Below, piece after piece: positions 44,151 through 52,600 of a stretch of 64,000 bases of DNA. Position 1 is the stretch's first letter. Each line of letters starts with the position of its first letter. Source of the stretch: an uncultured Eubacteriales bacterium. GTDB lineage: Bacteria; Bacillota; Clostridia; Oscillospirales; CAG-272. The stretch is taken from NCBI GenBank assembly GCA_900549725.1, contig URPL01000004.1:48016-112015 (forward strand). The letters are read 5' to 3'. A model generated the notes under the pieces. It ran no database searches, was not told where the DNA came from, and worked only from the letters and a program-made list of their open reading frames with translations. A program made the translations under genes and the position numbers.

Positions 44151-45110
44151 ATGAACAGTATCTCAAGACGAATTTTAAGCGCCATCGCCTTTTTTGCGAT
44201 CCTGCTTGCTCTTCTGATTGCGCTTTCCGCCCTTTTGCGACCGAAAGGCTTTCGCAGGGAGGACGGTGTGCAGGATCCGATTGCAAACGCCGTATATCTT
44301 GAGCCGGAACAAACGATCGATGTGCTTTTCCTTGGCGACAGCGAAACCTATTGTTCCTTTATTCCGCTGCAGATTTATAAAGAACACGGCATCACCTCAT
44401 TTGTCTGCGGCACCTCTTTGCAAATGCTGAGCTATACCGAGGAATTTTTGCACGGCGTTTTTGAAAAACAGTCCCCAAAAATTGTATTTCTCGAAACCAA
44501 CACGGTATTCCGCAAAGAAGATATCTTTTCGGAGATTGCGCGCAGTGCCGAGCGGATTTTTCCCGTGTTTCGCTATCATAACCGTTGGAAAACAGTATTT
44601 TCGACGAAGGAAAGCCGTGTGCGCAATGCATTTTTGGATGGAGCGAAGGGCTATATCTACGATACATCGCTCAATCCCGCCAAAACCGACCGCTATCTGG
44701 TTGAGAGCAATGAAAAAGAACCGCTGCCGCTGCGTAATTTTCACCATGTGCGGGCAATGCGTGATTTTTGTGCGGAGCACGGTGCCCGCCTTATTTTGAT
44801 CAGCACACCGAGCACCGTAAACTGGTCCATGAAAATTCATAATGCAACGCAGGCACTTGCAGATGAGCTCAACCTTTGCTATATCGACTGCAATCTCAAC
44901 CGAACCGAAATCCAGATCGACTGGGAGTCCGATACGCGCGATAAGGGAGATCACCTCAACCACTCCGGCGCTCAAAAAGTTACCAAATTTGTCGGAAACT
45001 ATCTGCAGGAACTCACCCTGTTTGAAGATCACCGCAACGATCCCTCTTACTCTGCCTGGGGCGATGCCGTTTCGGAATTTGAAGCAGCGATCGGCAAAGA
45101 ACTGCCGTAA
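44151..45110 (+). CDS. SGNH-hydrolase-like membrane-anchored protein (DltD-like)
   Basis: A 319-residue protein with an N-terminal membrane anchor (about 10-28) and an extracellular SGNH-type domain. The nucleophile block is VLFLGDSETYCSF (Ser64) and the late Asp/His block is DKGDHLNHSGAQKV. DltD and AlgJ/AlgX proteins have the same layout and finish acyl transfer outside the cell. It begins 9 nt after the MBOAT gene. Confidence 0.85.
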   Translation: MNSISRRILSAIAFFAILLALLIALSALLRPKGFRREDGVQDPIANAVYLEPEQTIDVLFLGDSETYCSFIPLQIYKEHGITSFVCGTSLQMLSYTEEFLHGVFEKQSPKIVFLETNTVFRKEDIFSEIARSAERIFPVFRYHNRWKTVFSTKESRVRNAFLDGAKGYIYDTSLNPAKTDRYLVESNEKEPLPLRNFHHVRAMRDFCAEHGARLILISTPSTVNWSMKIHNATQALADELNLCYIDCNLNRTEIQIDWESDTRDKGDHLNHSGAQKVTKFVGNYLQELTLFEDHRNDPSYSAWGDAVSEFEAAIGKELP

Positions 45111-45200
45111 TAAATGCCGCGCTTTTTCACGGCGCACCCTCTTTTGTCATATACTGTATCAGAAAAGAGGATGAATCGTACCGGAAAAAGGAGATACGCC

Positions 45201-45764
45201 ATGGCAATCAGAATTTTTATCGATCAGGGGCACAACCCGCAAAACCCGAATGCGGGCGCGGAGGGAAACGGCTACCGCGAACAGGACCTGGTCTATACGA
45301 TCGGGCAGGAGCTGAAGGCTCTGCTGGATGCAAACCCTGCGTTTTCCGCCCGCCTTTCCAGAGAAACCGAAAGCTCGCAGCTCGGCACCTCCGTTGCCTC
45401 AAGCCTTGCGGCGCGGGTAAATGCCGCCGTGGAATTCGGAGCGGATTTGTTTCTTTCACTGCACGCAAACGCCTCCGAAAGCGCGGCGCCCTCCGGCAGC
45501 GAAGCTTTCGTTTATCGGCTGAATTCCCCTGCCTATTACATTGCCGAGCAGCTCTTGCGCGGGCTGCGGCAACAAACCGGTCTGCCCACACGCGGCGTAT
45601 TCGTCCGCCCCGGGCTCTATGTTCTGCGCAAGACTCCGATGCCTGCCGTTTTGGCGGAGCTCGGCTTTCTCACAAACCCGCGCGATGCCGATCTCATGGC
45701 AAATCAGCCGGCGCTGTTTGCAGGCGGGCTTTACGACGGTCTTGTCACCTATTACGGGGTATAA
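45201..45764 (+). CDS. N-acetylmuramoyl-L-alanine amidase (Amidase_3)
   Basis: A 187-residue zinc amidase that cuts the lactyl-L-alanine bond of peptidoglycan. The start is ATG 45201 (MAIRIFIDQGHNP) behind AAAGGAGA; upstream in-frame codons lack a site. Zinc ligands are His in DQGH, Glu in GYREQDL and His in FLSLHANAS; the catalytic Glu is in VLAELGFLTN. No signal peptide or wall-binding domain is seen, so export is unexplained. It is 90 nt after the SGNH gene and ahead of a strong terminator. Confidence 0.93.
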   Translation: MAIRIFIDQGHNPQNPNAGAEGNGYREQDLVYTIGQELKALLDANPAFSARLSRETESSQLGTSVASSLAARVNAAVEFGADLFLSLHANASESAAPSGSEAFVYRLNSPAYYIAEQLLRGLRQQTGLPTRGVFVRPGLYVLRKTPMPAVLAELGFLTNPRDADLMANQPALFAGGLYDGLVTYYGV

Positions 45765-45794
45765 CGCAATAGAATTCTCATTCGCGTCTTACAA

Positions 45795-45840
45795 AAGCGG
45801 CACACAGGAACCCTCTTGTGTGCCGCTTATTTCTTTTTTT
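45795..45840. terminator. Terminator after the amidase gene
   Basis: A perfect 12-bp stem AAGCGGCACACA / TGTGTGCCGCTT (45795-45806, 45817-45828) followed by ATTTCTTTTTTT. It ends the plus-strand operon and, with A-rich flank on the left, may also serve the convergent S1-domain gene. Confidence 0.92.
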
Positions 45841-46787
45841 CAGGGCAACCGGTCGGCGCGCGGCACGGAAAAATCCGTTTCCACCGTTTTTCTGCAGCCC
45901 GGCGGAGAATAAACCCATGTATCGATATGCCCGCCGCGGATAAAATAAGTCAGCGCCCGCCGCGGCATCTGCGCATGGCAGATATCAATGAGAGAAAGCT
46001 TGATCTTCATACGGTCAGGCAGAATGCTCTTAATGTAAACCGCGGCGCTCTGCCCGACAAGCACCCCCTCGCGCCGCTCGGCAAGCCCCGCAAGATTCGG
46101 CGTCAGCTCCACAAAAATGCCGTAGTCCTCTATGCTGCGCACAATGCCGCGCACCGTTTCTCCCGCGGAAAACTGTGCCGCATTTTCAAGCCATGTGCCA
46201 AGCAGCTCTTTGTGGGAAAGATAAAGCCTGCCGCTCTCTTTGTCGACCTGGCGCACAGCTGCCAGAATCTGCATGCCCTCAAAAAAGCGATCGCGCGGGT
46301 GCGCAATACGCGATACGGAAACGGCATCCACACTGAGCAGCGAGATTATGCCGCAGCCGACATCGCAGAATGCACCGAACTGCTCCATATGCGTTACCTT
46401 GGCGGGAATGACATCTCCCGGGCGAAGCTTTGCAAGATATTCCTCCGCACAGCGTTTTTGGGCGGCACGGCGGGAGAGCAGCGCGCGGGGTCTTCCGTCC
46501 GCACCCGTGAAAAAGCCCTGCACGCAAAAGCAGACCGTTTTTCCGACGCGGGTAATCACGGCAATATCCTTGCCGCTTCCCTCCCTCTCATACACCACCT
46601 CATCACGCGGGATAATGCCCTGCATTTCCCCAAGCGCCACCGTCAGCGAAAGATCCGCATCGCACAAAACCGCAGGCGCCTCCAAAATGGCGCCGCTTTG
46701 CATTGCCCGTTCAAGCACAGCCCTTGCATAATACCGCCGCGATGCGTCGGCGGACAACCCTTCGGGGAAAAAATTCTGTTCGGACAC
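45840..46787 (-). CDS. S1 RNA-binding domain protein (RpsA-like)
   Basis: A 315-residue cytoplasmic protein with about three S1 OB-fold domains. The best are RPGDVIPAKVTHMEQFGAFC (about residue 140) and GETVRGIVRSIEDYGIFVEL (about 225); the first is a weaker repeat near 60-120. It resembles the short ribosomal S1-like proteins of Firmicutes, thought to affect translation initiation or RNA turnover. It is divergent from the SufC gene. Confidence 0.88.
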   Translation of the reverse strand: MSEQNFFPEGLSADASRRYYARAVLERAMQSGAILEAPAVLCDADLSLTVALGEMQGIIPRDEVVYEREGSGKDIAVITRVGKTVCFCVQGFFTGADGRPRALLSRRAAQKRCAEEYLAKLRPGDVIPAKVTHMEQFGAFCDVGCGIISLLSVDAVSVSRIAHPRDRFFEGMQILAAVRQVDKESGRLYLSHKELLGTWLENAAQFSAGETVRGIVRSIEDYGIFVELTPNLAGLAERREGVLVGQSAAVYIKSILPDRMKIKLSLIDICHAQMPRRALTYFIRGGHIDTWVYSPPGCRKTVETDFSVPRADRLP

Positions 46788-46893
46788 CTTGTCTGCTCCT
46801 CCGTTTTTTTCGTCGCTACACTTTACTATATGGTCAAGGCCCTGCGGTTATGTGCTCCGCCGTTGCGGGAAAGAAAAAGATGCGGGCAAACGG

Positions 46894-46922
46894 TTGCTTT
46901 TTTTGAAGAATTGTGGTAAACT
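46894..46922 (+). promoter_or_regulatory. Promoter of the sufCB-mntP operon
   Basis: TTGCTT (46894-46899), 17-bp spacer, TAAACT (46917-46922), 53 bp upstream of the sufC ATG. No recognisable IscR/RirA-type box was found. Confidence 0.6.
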
Positions 46923-46975
46923 GTAAAGACTGCGCTATTGCATAAAACAACGAAGTAAAAAAGGATGTCGGTATT

Positions 46976-47707
46976 ATGCTGCAACTGGAACACATCTTCT
47001 GGAATACCCCCAACGGCACACCGATTTTGCAGGATCTTTCCCTGACCATTCCCGACGGGAAGCTGACCGTGATCACCGGTCCAAACGGCGGCGGGAAAAC
47101 AACGCTTGCCAAGCTCATTGCCGGAATTGAAGCGCCTCTTAAGGGCAGAATTTTGCTGGACGGGGAAGACATTACCTCTCTTGATATCACGCAGCGGGCA
47201 AAAAAAGGCATCAGCTTTGCCTTTCAGCAGCCCGTGCGCTTTAAGGGAATCACCGTGCGCCGGCTTTTGGAGCTCTCCTTCGGGAAAAAGGTCTCGGAGG
47301 CGCGCCTGTGCGACACCCTCAGCGCAACAGGGCTTTGCGCCAGAGAATATCTTGACCGTGAGGTGAACGCTACGCTTTCCGGCGGCGAGATCAAGCGCAT
47401 TGAAATCGCAACGGTCATCGCGCGCCACACCCGCCTGAGCGTTTTCGATGAACCGGAGGCAGGCATCGACCTTTGGAGCTTTTCCAACCTCATCGGCGTA
47501 TTCGAAAAGCTGCGGGGAAAGCTCAACGGCTCCATGGTCATAATTTCCCATCAGGAGCGTATCCTGAAAATTGCGGACGAGATTGCCGTGGTCGCAGACG
47601 GCACCGTGCGCCAAAGCGGCAGTGCAGACGCGCTCTTGCCGCAAATTCTTTCCGGGCGCGGCATCCTTGCGGGGTGCACCAAGCAGGAGGCGATGTTCCA
47701 TGAATGA
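46976..47707 (+). CDS. sufC: SufC-like Fe-S assembly ATPase
   Basis: A 243-residue soluble ABC ATPase that drives the SufB scaffold. Walker A GPNGGGKTTLAKL (about 35), Q-loop FQQPVRFKGITV, signature LSGGEIKRIEIA (about 134), Walker B LSVFDEPEAGIDLW and switch His in IISHQE. The divergent first glycine and the FDEPEAG motif are typical of SufC. It overlaps the SufB gene by 8 bp. No sufS, sufU or sufD is next to it, which fits the minimal SufCB (SMS) type. Confidence 0.9.
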   Translation: MLQLEHIFWNTPNGTPILQDLSLTIPDGKLTVITGPNGGGKTTLAKLIAGIEAPLKGRILLDGEDITSLDITQRAKKGISFAFQQPVRFKGITVRRLLELSFGKKVSEARLCDTLSATGLCAREYLDREVNATLSGGEIKRIEIATVIARHTRLSVFDEPEAGIDLWSFSNLIGVFEKLRGKLNGSMVIISHQERILKIADEIAVVADGTVRQSGSADALLPQILSGRGILAGCTKQEAMFHE

Positions 47708-48617
47708 AACAACGAAAGAACTGCTGCGCATTGTCAGCGATTTTGACGGCTCTTTTCACGGCGCATACAATATCCGTGTGGACGGCACCTGCGCCGGGCG
47801 GCAATCCAGCGAGCATATTAAAATTTATACCAAGGAGGATGCTCCCGGTCTTGTGATCAGAGTCGATCCGAACACAAAAGGCGAGCGCGTTTCCATCCCC
47901 GCCTGCGTCACGCACGGCAATGTGGATGACCTTGTATATAACGACTTTTTCATCGGAGAAAACGCCGATGTTGTGATCGTTGCAGGCTGCGGCGTGCATA
48001 CGGACAACGGCGAACCCGCCCGCCACAACGGCATTCACCGCTTTGTCCTGGGCAGCGGCGCGCGGGTGAAATATTTAGAAAAGCATATCGGCACGGGCAA
48101 GGGCAACGGCAGACGCACCATTGATCCTGTCACCGAGGCAATTCTCGGCGAAGGGAGCACGCTTGAGATGGACACGGCGCAGATCGGCGGCATTGACCGC
48201 ACCCTGCGCAAAACAAGAGCCACGCTTGAAAAAAACGCAAAGCTGCTCATTCGTGAGCGCATCCTGACGGAATATGAGCAGCAGGCTGCAACCGATTTTG
48301 AGGTGGAAATGAACGGAGAGGGCTCCGGAGTGGATCTTATCTCCCGCTCGGTCGCAAAGGACCGTTCGCACCAATCCTACCGCTCCGTGATCACAGGAAA
48401 CGCCCCCTGCACCGGGCATTCGGAGTGCGATGCCATTTTAACGGGCTCCGGCACGGTTGACGCTGCGCCCGCGCTCAATGCGCACCATGAAGACGCCGCG
48501 CTGATCCATGAGGCTGCCATCGGCAAAATTGCGGGAGAGCAAATTGTAAAGCTGCGCACGCTCGGGCTGACAGAAAGTGAAGCCGAAGCGACCATCATCG
48601 ACGGATTTCTGGGCTGA
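47700..48617 (+). CDS. sufB: SufB-like Fe-S assembly scaffold
   Basis: A 305-residue SufB/SufD-family protein, much shorter than classical SufB (about 470). The start is ATG 47700, inside the end of sufC. The right-handed beta-helix core is present, and the conserved C-terminal motif APCTGHSECDAIL supplies the Cys (about 243) expected to bind the cluster; further Cys and His occur in AGCGVHTDNG. Small SufB partnered only by SufC is the minimal SMS form of anaerobes. Confidence 0.88.
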   Translation: MNETTKELLRIVSDFDGSFHGAYNIRVDGTCAGRQSSEHIKIYTKEDAPGLVIRVDPNTKGERVSIPACVTHGNVDDLVYNDFFIGENADVVIVAGCGVHTDNGEPARHNGIHRFVLGSGARVKYLEKHIGTGKGNGRRTIDPVTEAILGEGSTLEMDTAQIGGIDRTLRKTRATLEKNAKLLIRERILTEYEQQAATDFEVEMNGEGSGVDLISRSVAKDRSHQSYRSVITGNAPCTGHSECDAILTGSGTVDAAPALNAHHEDAALIHEAAIGKIAGEQIVKLRTLGLTESEAEATIIDGFLG

Positions 48618-48629
48618 GAAGGTGATTTT

Positions 48630-49217
48630 TTGAGCTTTATCGAGCTTTTCATTCTCGCCGTCGGGCTTTCCATGGATGCCTTTGCCGTCGCCATTTGCAA
48701 GGGACTTTCCGCAGGAGAACCAAAAACAAGGCATTACATCTGCGTCGGACTGTATTTCGGCGGGTTTCAGGCGCTGATGCCGCTTATCGGCTATCTGCTC
48801 GGCTCGCGCTTTCAAAAGCTGATTGAAAACGTTGACCATTGGATCGCCTTTATTTTGCTGGTGCTCATCGGCGCAAACATGATTCACGAGGCGTTCGGGG
48901 ATGCGGAAGGGCTCAATGCGGATTTTTCCGTGCGTGCCATGCTGCCCCTTGCGCTTGCAACGAGCATTGATGCGCTGGCGGTCGGCGTTACCTTTGCGTT
49001 TTTGGAGGTGCATATCGCTCCTGCCGTTACCCTGATCGGCGTCACGACCTGTCTGCTCTCGGCATTTGGGCTGTGGCTCGGAAAACGGTTCGGCGCAAAA
49101 TACCGCTCCCGCGCGGTACTTGCCGGCGGTATTGTGCTGATTTTGATCGGCATAAAAATTCTTTTGGAGCATCTCGGCGTTTTTGCGGCGATCGGCGCGG
49201 CGCTCGGAATTTCGTAA
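48630..49217 (+). CDS. mntP: Manganese efflux pump MntP
   Basis: A 195-residue, six-helix membrane protein of the MntP family. It is started by TTG 48630, with GAAGGTGA upstream and no good ATG. Paired conserved motifs LSMDAFAVAICKG and ATSIDALAVGVTF hold the two membrane Asp residues that move Mn2+. It follows sufB by 12 nt. A yybP-ykoY riboswitch, common for this family, is not present here. The pairing with Fe-S genes may reflect Mn/Fe balance. Confidence 0.9.
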   Translation: MSFIELFILAVGLSMDAFAVAICKGLSAGEPKTRHYICVGLYFGGFQALMPLIGYLLGSRFQKLIENVDHWIAFILLVLIGANMIHEAFGDAEGLNADFSVRAMLPLALATSIDALAVGVTFAFLEVHIAPAVTLIGVTTCLLSAFGLWLGKRFGAKYRSRAVLAGGIVLILIGIKILLEHLGVFAAIGAALGIS

Positions 49218-49234
49218 CTGCACAAAATTCATAC

Positions 49235-49270
49235 GGTCGGGCTGCTTTTTTGCCGCCCGACCCTTTTTTG
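49235..49270 (+). terminator. Terminator after mntP
   Basis: An 8-bp GC stem GGTCGGGC / GCCCGACC (49235-49242, 49255-49262) followed by CTTTTTT separates the suf-mntP operon from the cobalamin locus. Confidence 0.85.
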
Positions 49271-49302
49271 CGGAAAATTTCTGCCGTTTTCGATCGGCGG
49301 GG

Positions 49303-49331
49303 TTGCAAAAAGAAACGAAATATGATATACT
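49303..49331 (+). promoter_or_regulatory. Promoter of the cobalamin-uptake operon
   Basis: TTGCAA (49303-49308), 17-bp spacer, TATACT (49326-49331), leading straight into the riboswitch. It is the only promoter I see for the seven downstream genes. Confidence 0.8.
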
Positions 49332-49351
49332 GAAAAAAATGAAATCATGCG

Positions 49352-49565
49352 ATGAAGATACGGTTTGAAAAGTTGTAAACTGAGTAGATGAAAAGGAAAT
49401 CCGGTTCGAATCCGGAACAACCGCCATTACTGTATTTGAAAAGCAGACATGCCTTGCCCGAAGACCGCTGTTTTCCGAAGTTTCAAAGAAAGACGCGATT
49501 TGCGGGTACTTATGCTGTGCAGCCGCTTTGCGCTGCTCATAAGTCAGGATACCTGCCGTATCTTT
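49352..49565 (+). ncRNA. Cobalamin (B12) riboswitch
   Basis: The 461-bp gap 49218-49678 holds a cobalamin aptamer. Seen directly are the conserved 5' core (GGAAATCCGGTTCGAATCC, from about 49397), CCGCCATTACTGTA as the usual CCGCCACTGT element, GCCCGAAGACCGC in the middle, and the B12 box AGTCAGGATACCTGCC near 49542-49557. Adenosylcobalamin or related corrinoids bind such RNAs and normally switch expression off. An intrinsic terminator follows at 49589, so control is probably by premature termination. Confidence 0.93.
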
Positions 49566-49588
49566 CGGTGAATCACTGTTTTGGTGTG

Positions 49589-49636
49589 AAAAGTGCAGCC
49601 GACTTTCCGCAAATGCGGGAGGCACTGCACTTTTTT
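49589..49636 (+). terminator. Riboswitch-controlled attenuator terminator
   Basis: AAAAGTGCAG (49589-49598) pairs with CTGCACTTTT (49625-49634), with an inner CCGC/GCGG stem, followed by TT. It is between the B12 aptamer and the first coding sequence, where it would form when cobalamin is bound. Confidence 0.82.
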
Positions 49637-49678
49637 CATGCCAAGCGCTGCACCGGACGATTTCGAAAGGAGAAAAAC

Positions 49679-52600
49679 ATGCAAAAAATCAATGCAAAGC
49701 GATGGCTCAGCGGCATTTTGGCGGCAATTTTGCTGCTTGCCGTGTTCCCGCTCGGCACCTTTGCCGAGGATGGGGATCTCACCATCACAACCAAAGAAGA
49801 GCTTCTGCAATTTGCGCAGAGCGTCTCCGGCGGTGAAAGCTATACGGGGAAAACCGTTGTGCTTGCCGCAAACCTTTCTCTTGCAGGCGAGGACTTTGCG
49901 GGCATCGGCTCATCCGCTGCCCCGTTCAAAGGGACTTTTGACGGGCAAAATCATATTGTCAGTGACCTTTCCTCCTCCGTCGGCTTTTTTGCCGATGTAA
50001 ACGGCGGAACGGTGAAAAATCTCATCGTGCGCGGCATGGTTAACGGCGCATCCAACATTGCCGGGGTTGTCGGCAAGCTCACCGCAGGTGCCGTGCAAAA
50101 CTGCGGCAATGAAGCAAGCGTCAGCGGCGGTGCAAATGTCGGCGGCGTGGTCGGCAGTGTCAACGGCGACTGTACCGTAAGCGGCTGCTATAACAGCGGC
50201 GCCGTCAGCGGAACCACCGGCTATATCGGCGGCGTGACGGGACAGCACTGGAGAGCAGGCACGGTGGAAAACTGCTATAACATCGGCACAGTCAGCGGTC
50301 CTGCAACCGTCGGCGGCATCACGGGCGGGCACAAGGCCTCTTCTCCTGTGCTGCGCAACTGCTATAGTGCCGGCACCGTAGTTGATACCGCGGGCAATCA
50401 GAATAATATCGGCGCCGTGATCGGTGCCACGCGCGGCACAAACGAAAACTGCTATTTTCTCAGCGGCTGCGGCACGAATGATAAAACGGGAATCACCGAG
50501 GTCTCTTCCCTTTCCGCCGCGCAGCTGGGCGATGCCTTCAAGGCGGACGAGGACGGCATCAACGGCGGCTTGCCGGTCTTTGCATGGCAAATCAGGCAGC
50601 CCGATCTGATCATTACAACCTACGAAGCGCTGAAAAGCTTTGCGGAAGCGGTCAGCGGCGGAGAGAGCTATGAGGGCAAACTCGTTCGCCTCGGCGCCAA
50701 CATCACCCTGGGCGGAGAAAGCAGCCCATGGACCCCCATCGGCACTGCCTCTGCACCGTTCAAGGGCACATTTGACGGCGGCTATCATGTCATTGATGGC
50801 ATGGAGATCGCCTCCGGAAGCGCAGTCGGCTTCTTCGGCGCCGTAAACGGCGGCACGGTGAAAAATCTTATTGTCGCGGGTAAGGTAAACGGCGCGTCCG
50901 ATGTCGGCGGAGTGGTCGGCAAGCTCACCGCCGCCACCGTGCAAAACTGCGGCAATGAGGCAACTGTAAGCGGCGGCGCAAATGTCGGCGGCGTGGTCGG
51001 CAGCGTCAACGGCGACTGCACCGTAAGCGGCTGCTATAACAAGGGTGCCGTCAGCGGAACCACCGGCTATATCGGCGGCGTGACGGGACAGCACTGGAGA
51101 GGAGGAACGGTTGAAGATTGCTACAATCTCGGCACGGTGACCGGCCCCGCAACCGTCGGCGGTATCACCGGCGGGCACAAGGCAGCTTCCCCCGTTTTGA
51201 ACCGCTGCTATAACGGCGGCACCGTCGTCGGCAAAAACGGCAGCACCAATAATATCGATGCCGTCATCGGCGCAAGCCGCGGCACCAACACCGATTGTTT
51301 CTATCTTGCAGCAAGCGGAACCAGCTCCAAAAGCGGCGTGACCGCCGTCGAAAGCGTAAGCGCTTCGTCCCTGGGCGCGGCATTTGTCGATGCGGATGGC
51401 GGCGTGCGCCTTGCATGGGAATCAAAGCGCAGCACCGAGACTCCCGTGCGCCCCGCCTTTGTGGAAAAGACAGCGCTTTCCGCAGCGCTTGCCTCCTATA
51501 TCAAGGAATCGGTCGCAAGCACAAAGCGGCACGGCAATGTAACGGGCTCTTTGCTCGGCAACCCCGATTATCTCAGCGGCGCAAGCTCCACCGCCACGGA
51601 CTGGATGGCACTTGCCATGGGACGCTTTTCCTATCTCTGCGGCGGCGAAACCGTCCCCATGATCGACGACGGCACCGGCTATGCCGATTATCTTGCCGCC
51701 ATGAAATCCTATATTGAGCGCACCTATGCGCAAAACAACGGCATTTTGCACAGCGCAAAGGCGACGGAATGGCACCGCGCAGTTGTGGCAATCACGGCGC
51801 TGGGCGGTGACCCGACAAGTTTCGGCACATACAACTCCGCCCCAATCAACCTGATTGCGGACGGCAGCTATAACAATGTGCTGCGCGCCGGCCCCGGCAC
51901 ACAGGGCATTAACGGCTGGATTTGGGGTCTGATTGCAATGGACACCGGCATGTATGATGTCCCGCAGGATGCAAAATACCCGCGCGAAGCCTTTATCAAA
52001 GAGATTCTGAAAATGCAGCTGTGCGACGGCGTAAACGGCAACGAATACGGCGGCTGGGTGCTCGGCGGCTACGGCACCTCTTCGGATGTCGATATTACCG
52101 CCATGGCTCTGCAGGCACTTGCCCCCTATTATAATGACGATACCGTTTATACTTATACAAACGAAATCAGCAACAAGGAAGTTTCCAAAACCGTGCGCCG
52201 ATGCGTGGACGAAGCGTTGGAGCGCCTGGGCAGCATGCAAAATGCGAACGGCGGATTCTCCTCCTGGAATACCGATAATGTAGAAAGCATTTCGCAGGTC
52301 GTTGTTGCGCTTTGCTCGCTTGGCATCAACCCGACAAGCGATTCGCGCTTTATCAGCACCGAGGGAAAAAGCCTGCTTGACGGCATGCTCCGCTTTAAGC
52401 TCACCGACGGCGGATTCTGCCATGTGCTGGGCGGCGGCTGGAACTCCATGGCGACCGACCAGGCAACCTATGCGCTTGTTTCCTATTGGAGACTGGAAAA
52501 CGGCATGCGCGCCCTGTATGACATGCGAGGAGAGCGCAGCGCTGCGGACACCGCAGCCATTGCGGCGGCGCAGGCAGCCATTGCAGCGGCAAGCGATCCG

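Noticed and set aside
48601..48640. A yybP-ykoY manganese riboswitch before mntP
   Set aside because: Only 12 nt separate sufB and mntP, too short for the aptamer, and no conserved elements are seen.
49388..49678. An N-terminal extension of the giant surface protein by 97 codons
   Set aside because: This stretch is the cobalamin riboswitch and terminator; the start at 49679 has a good ribosome site and begins a signal peptide.
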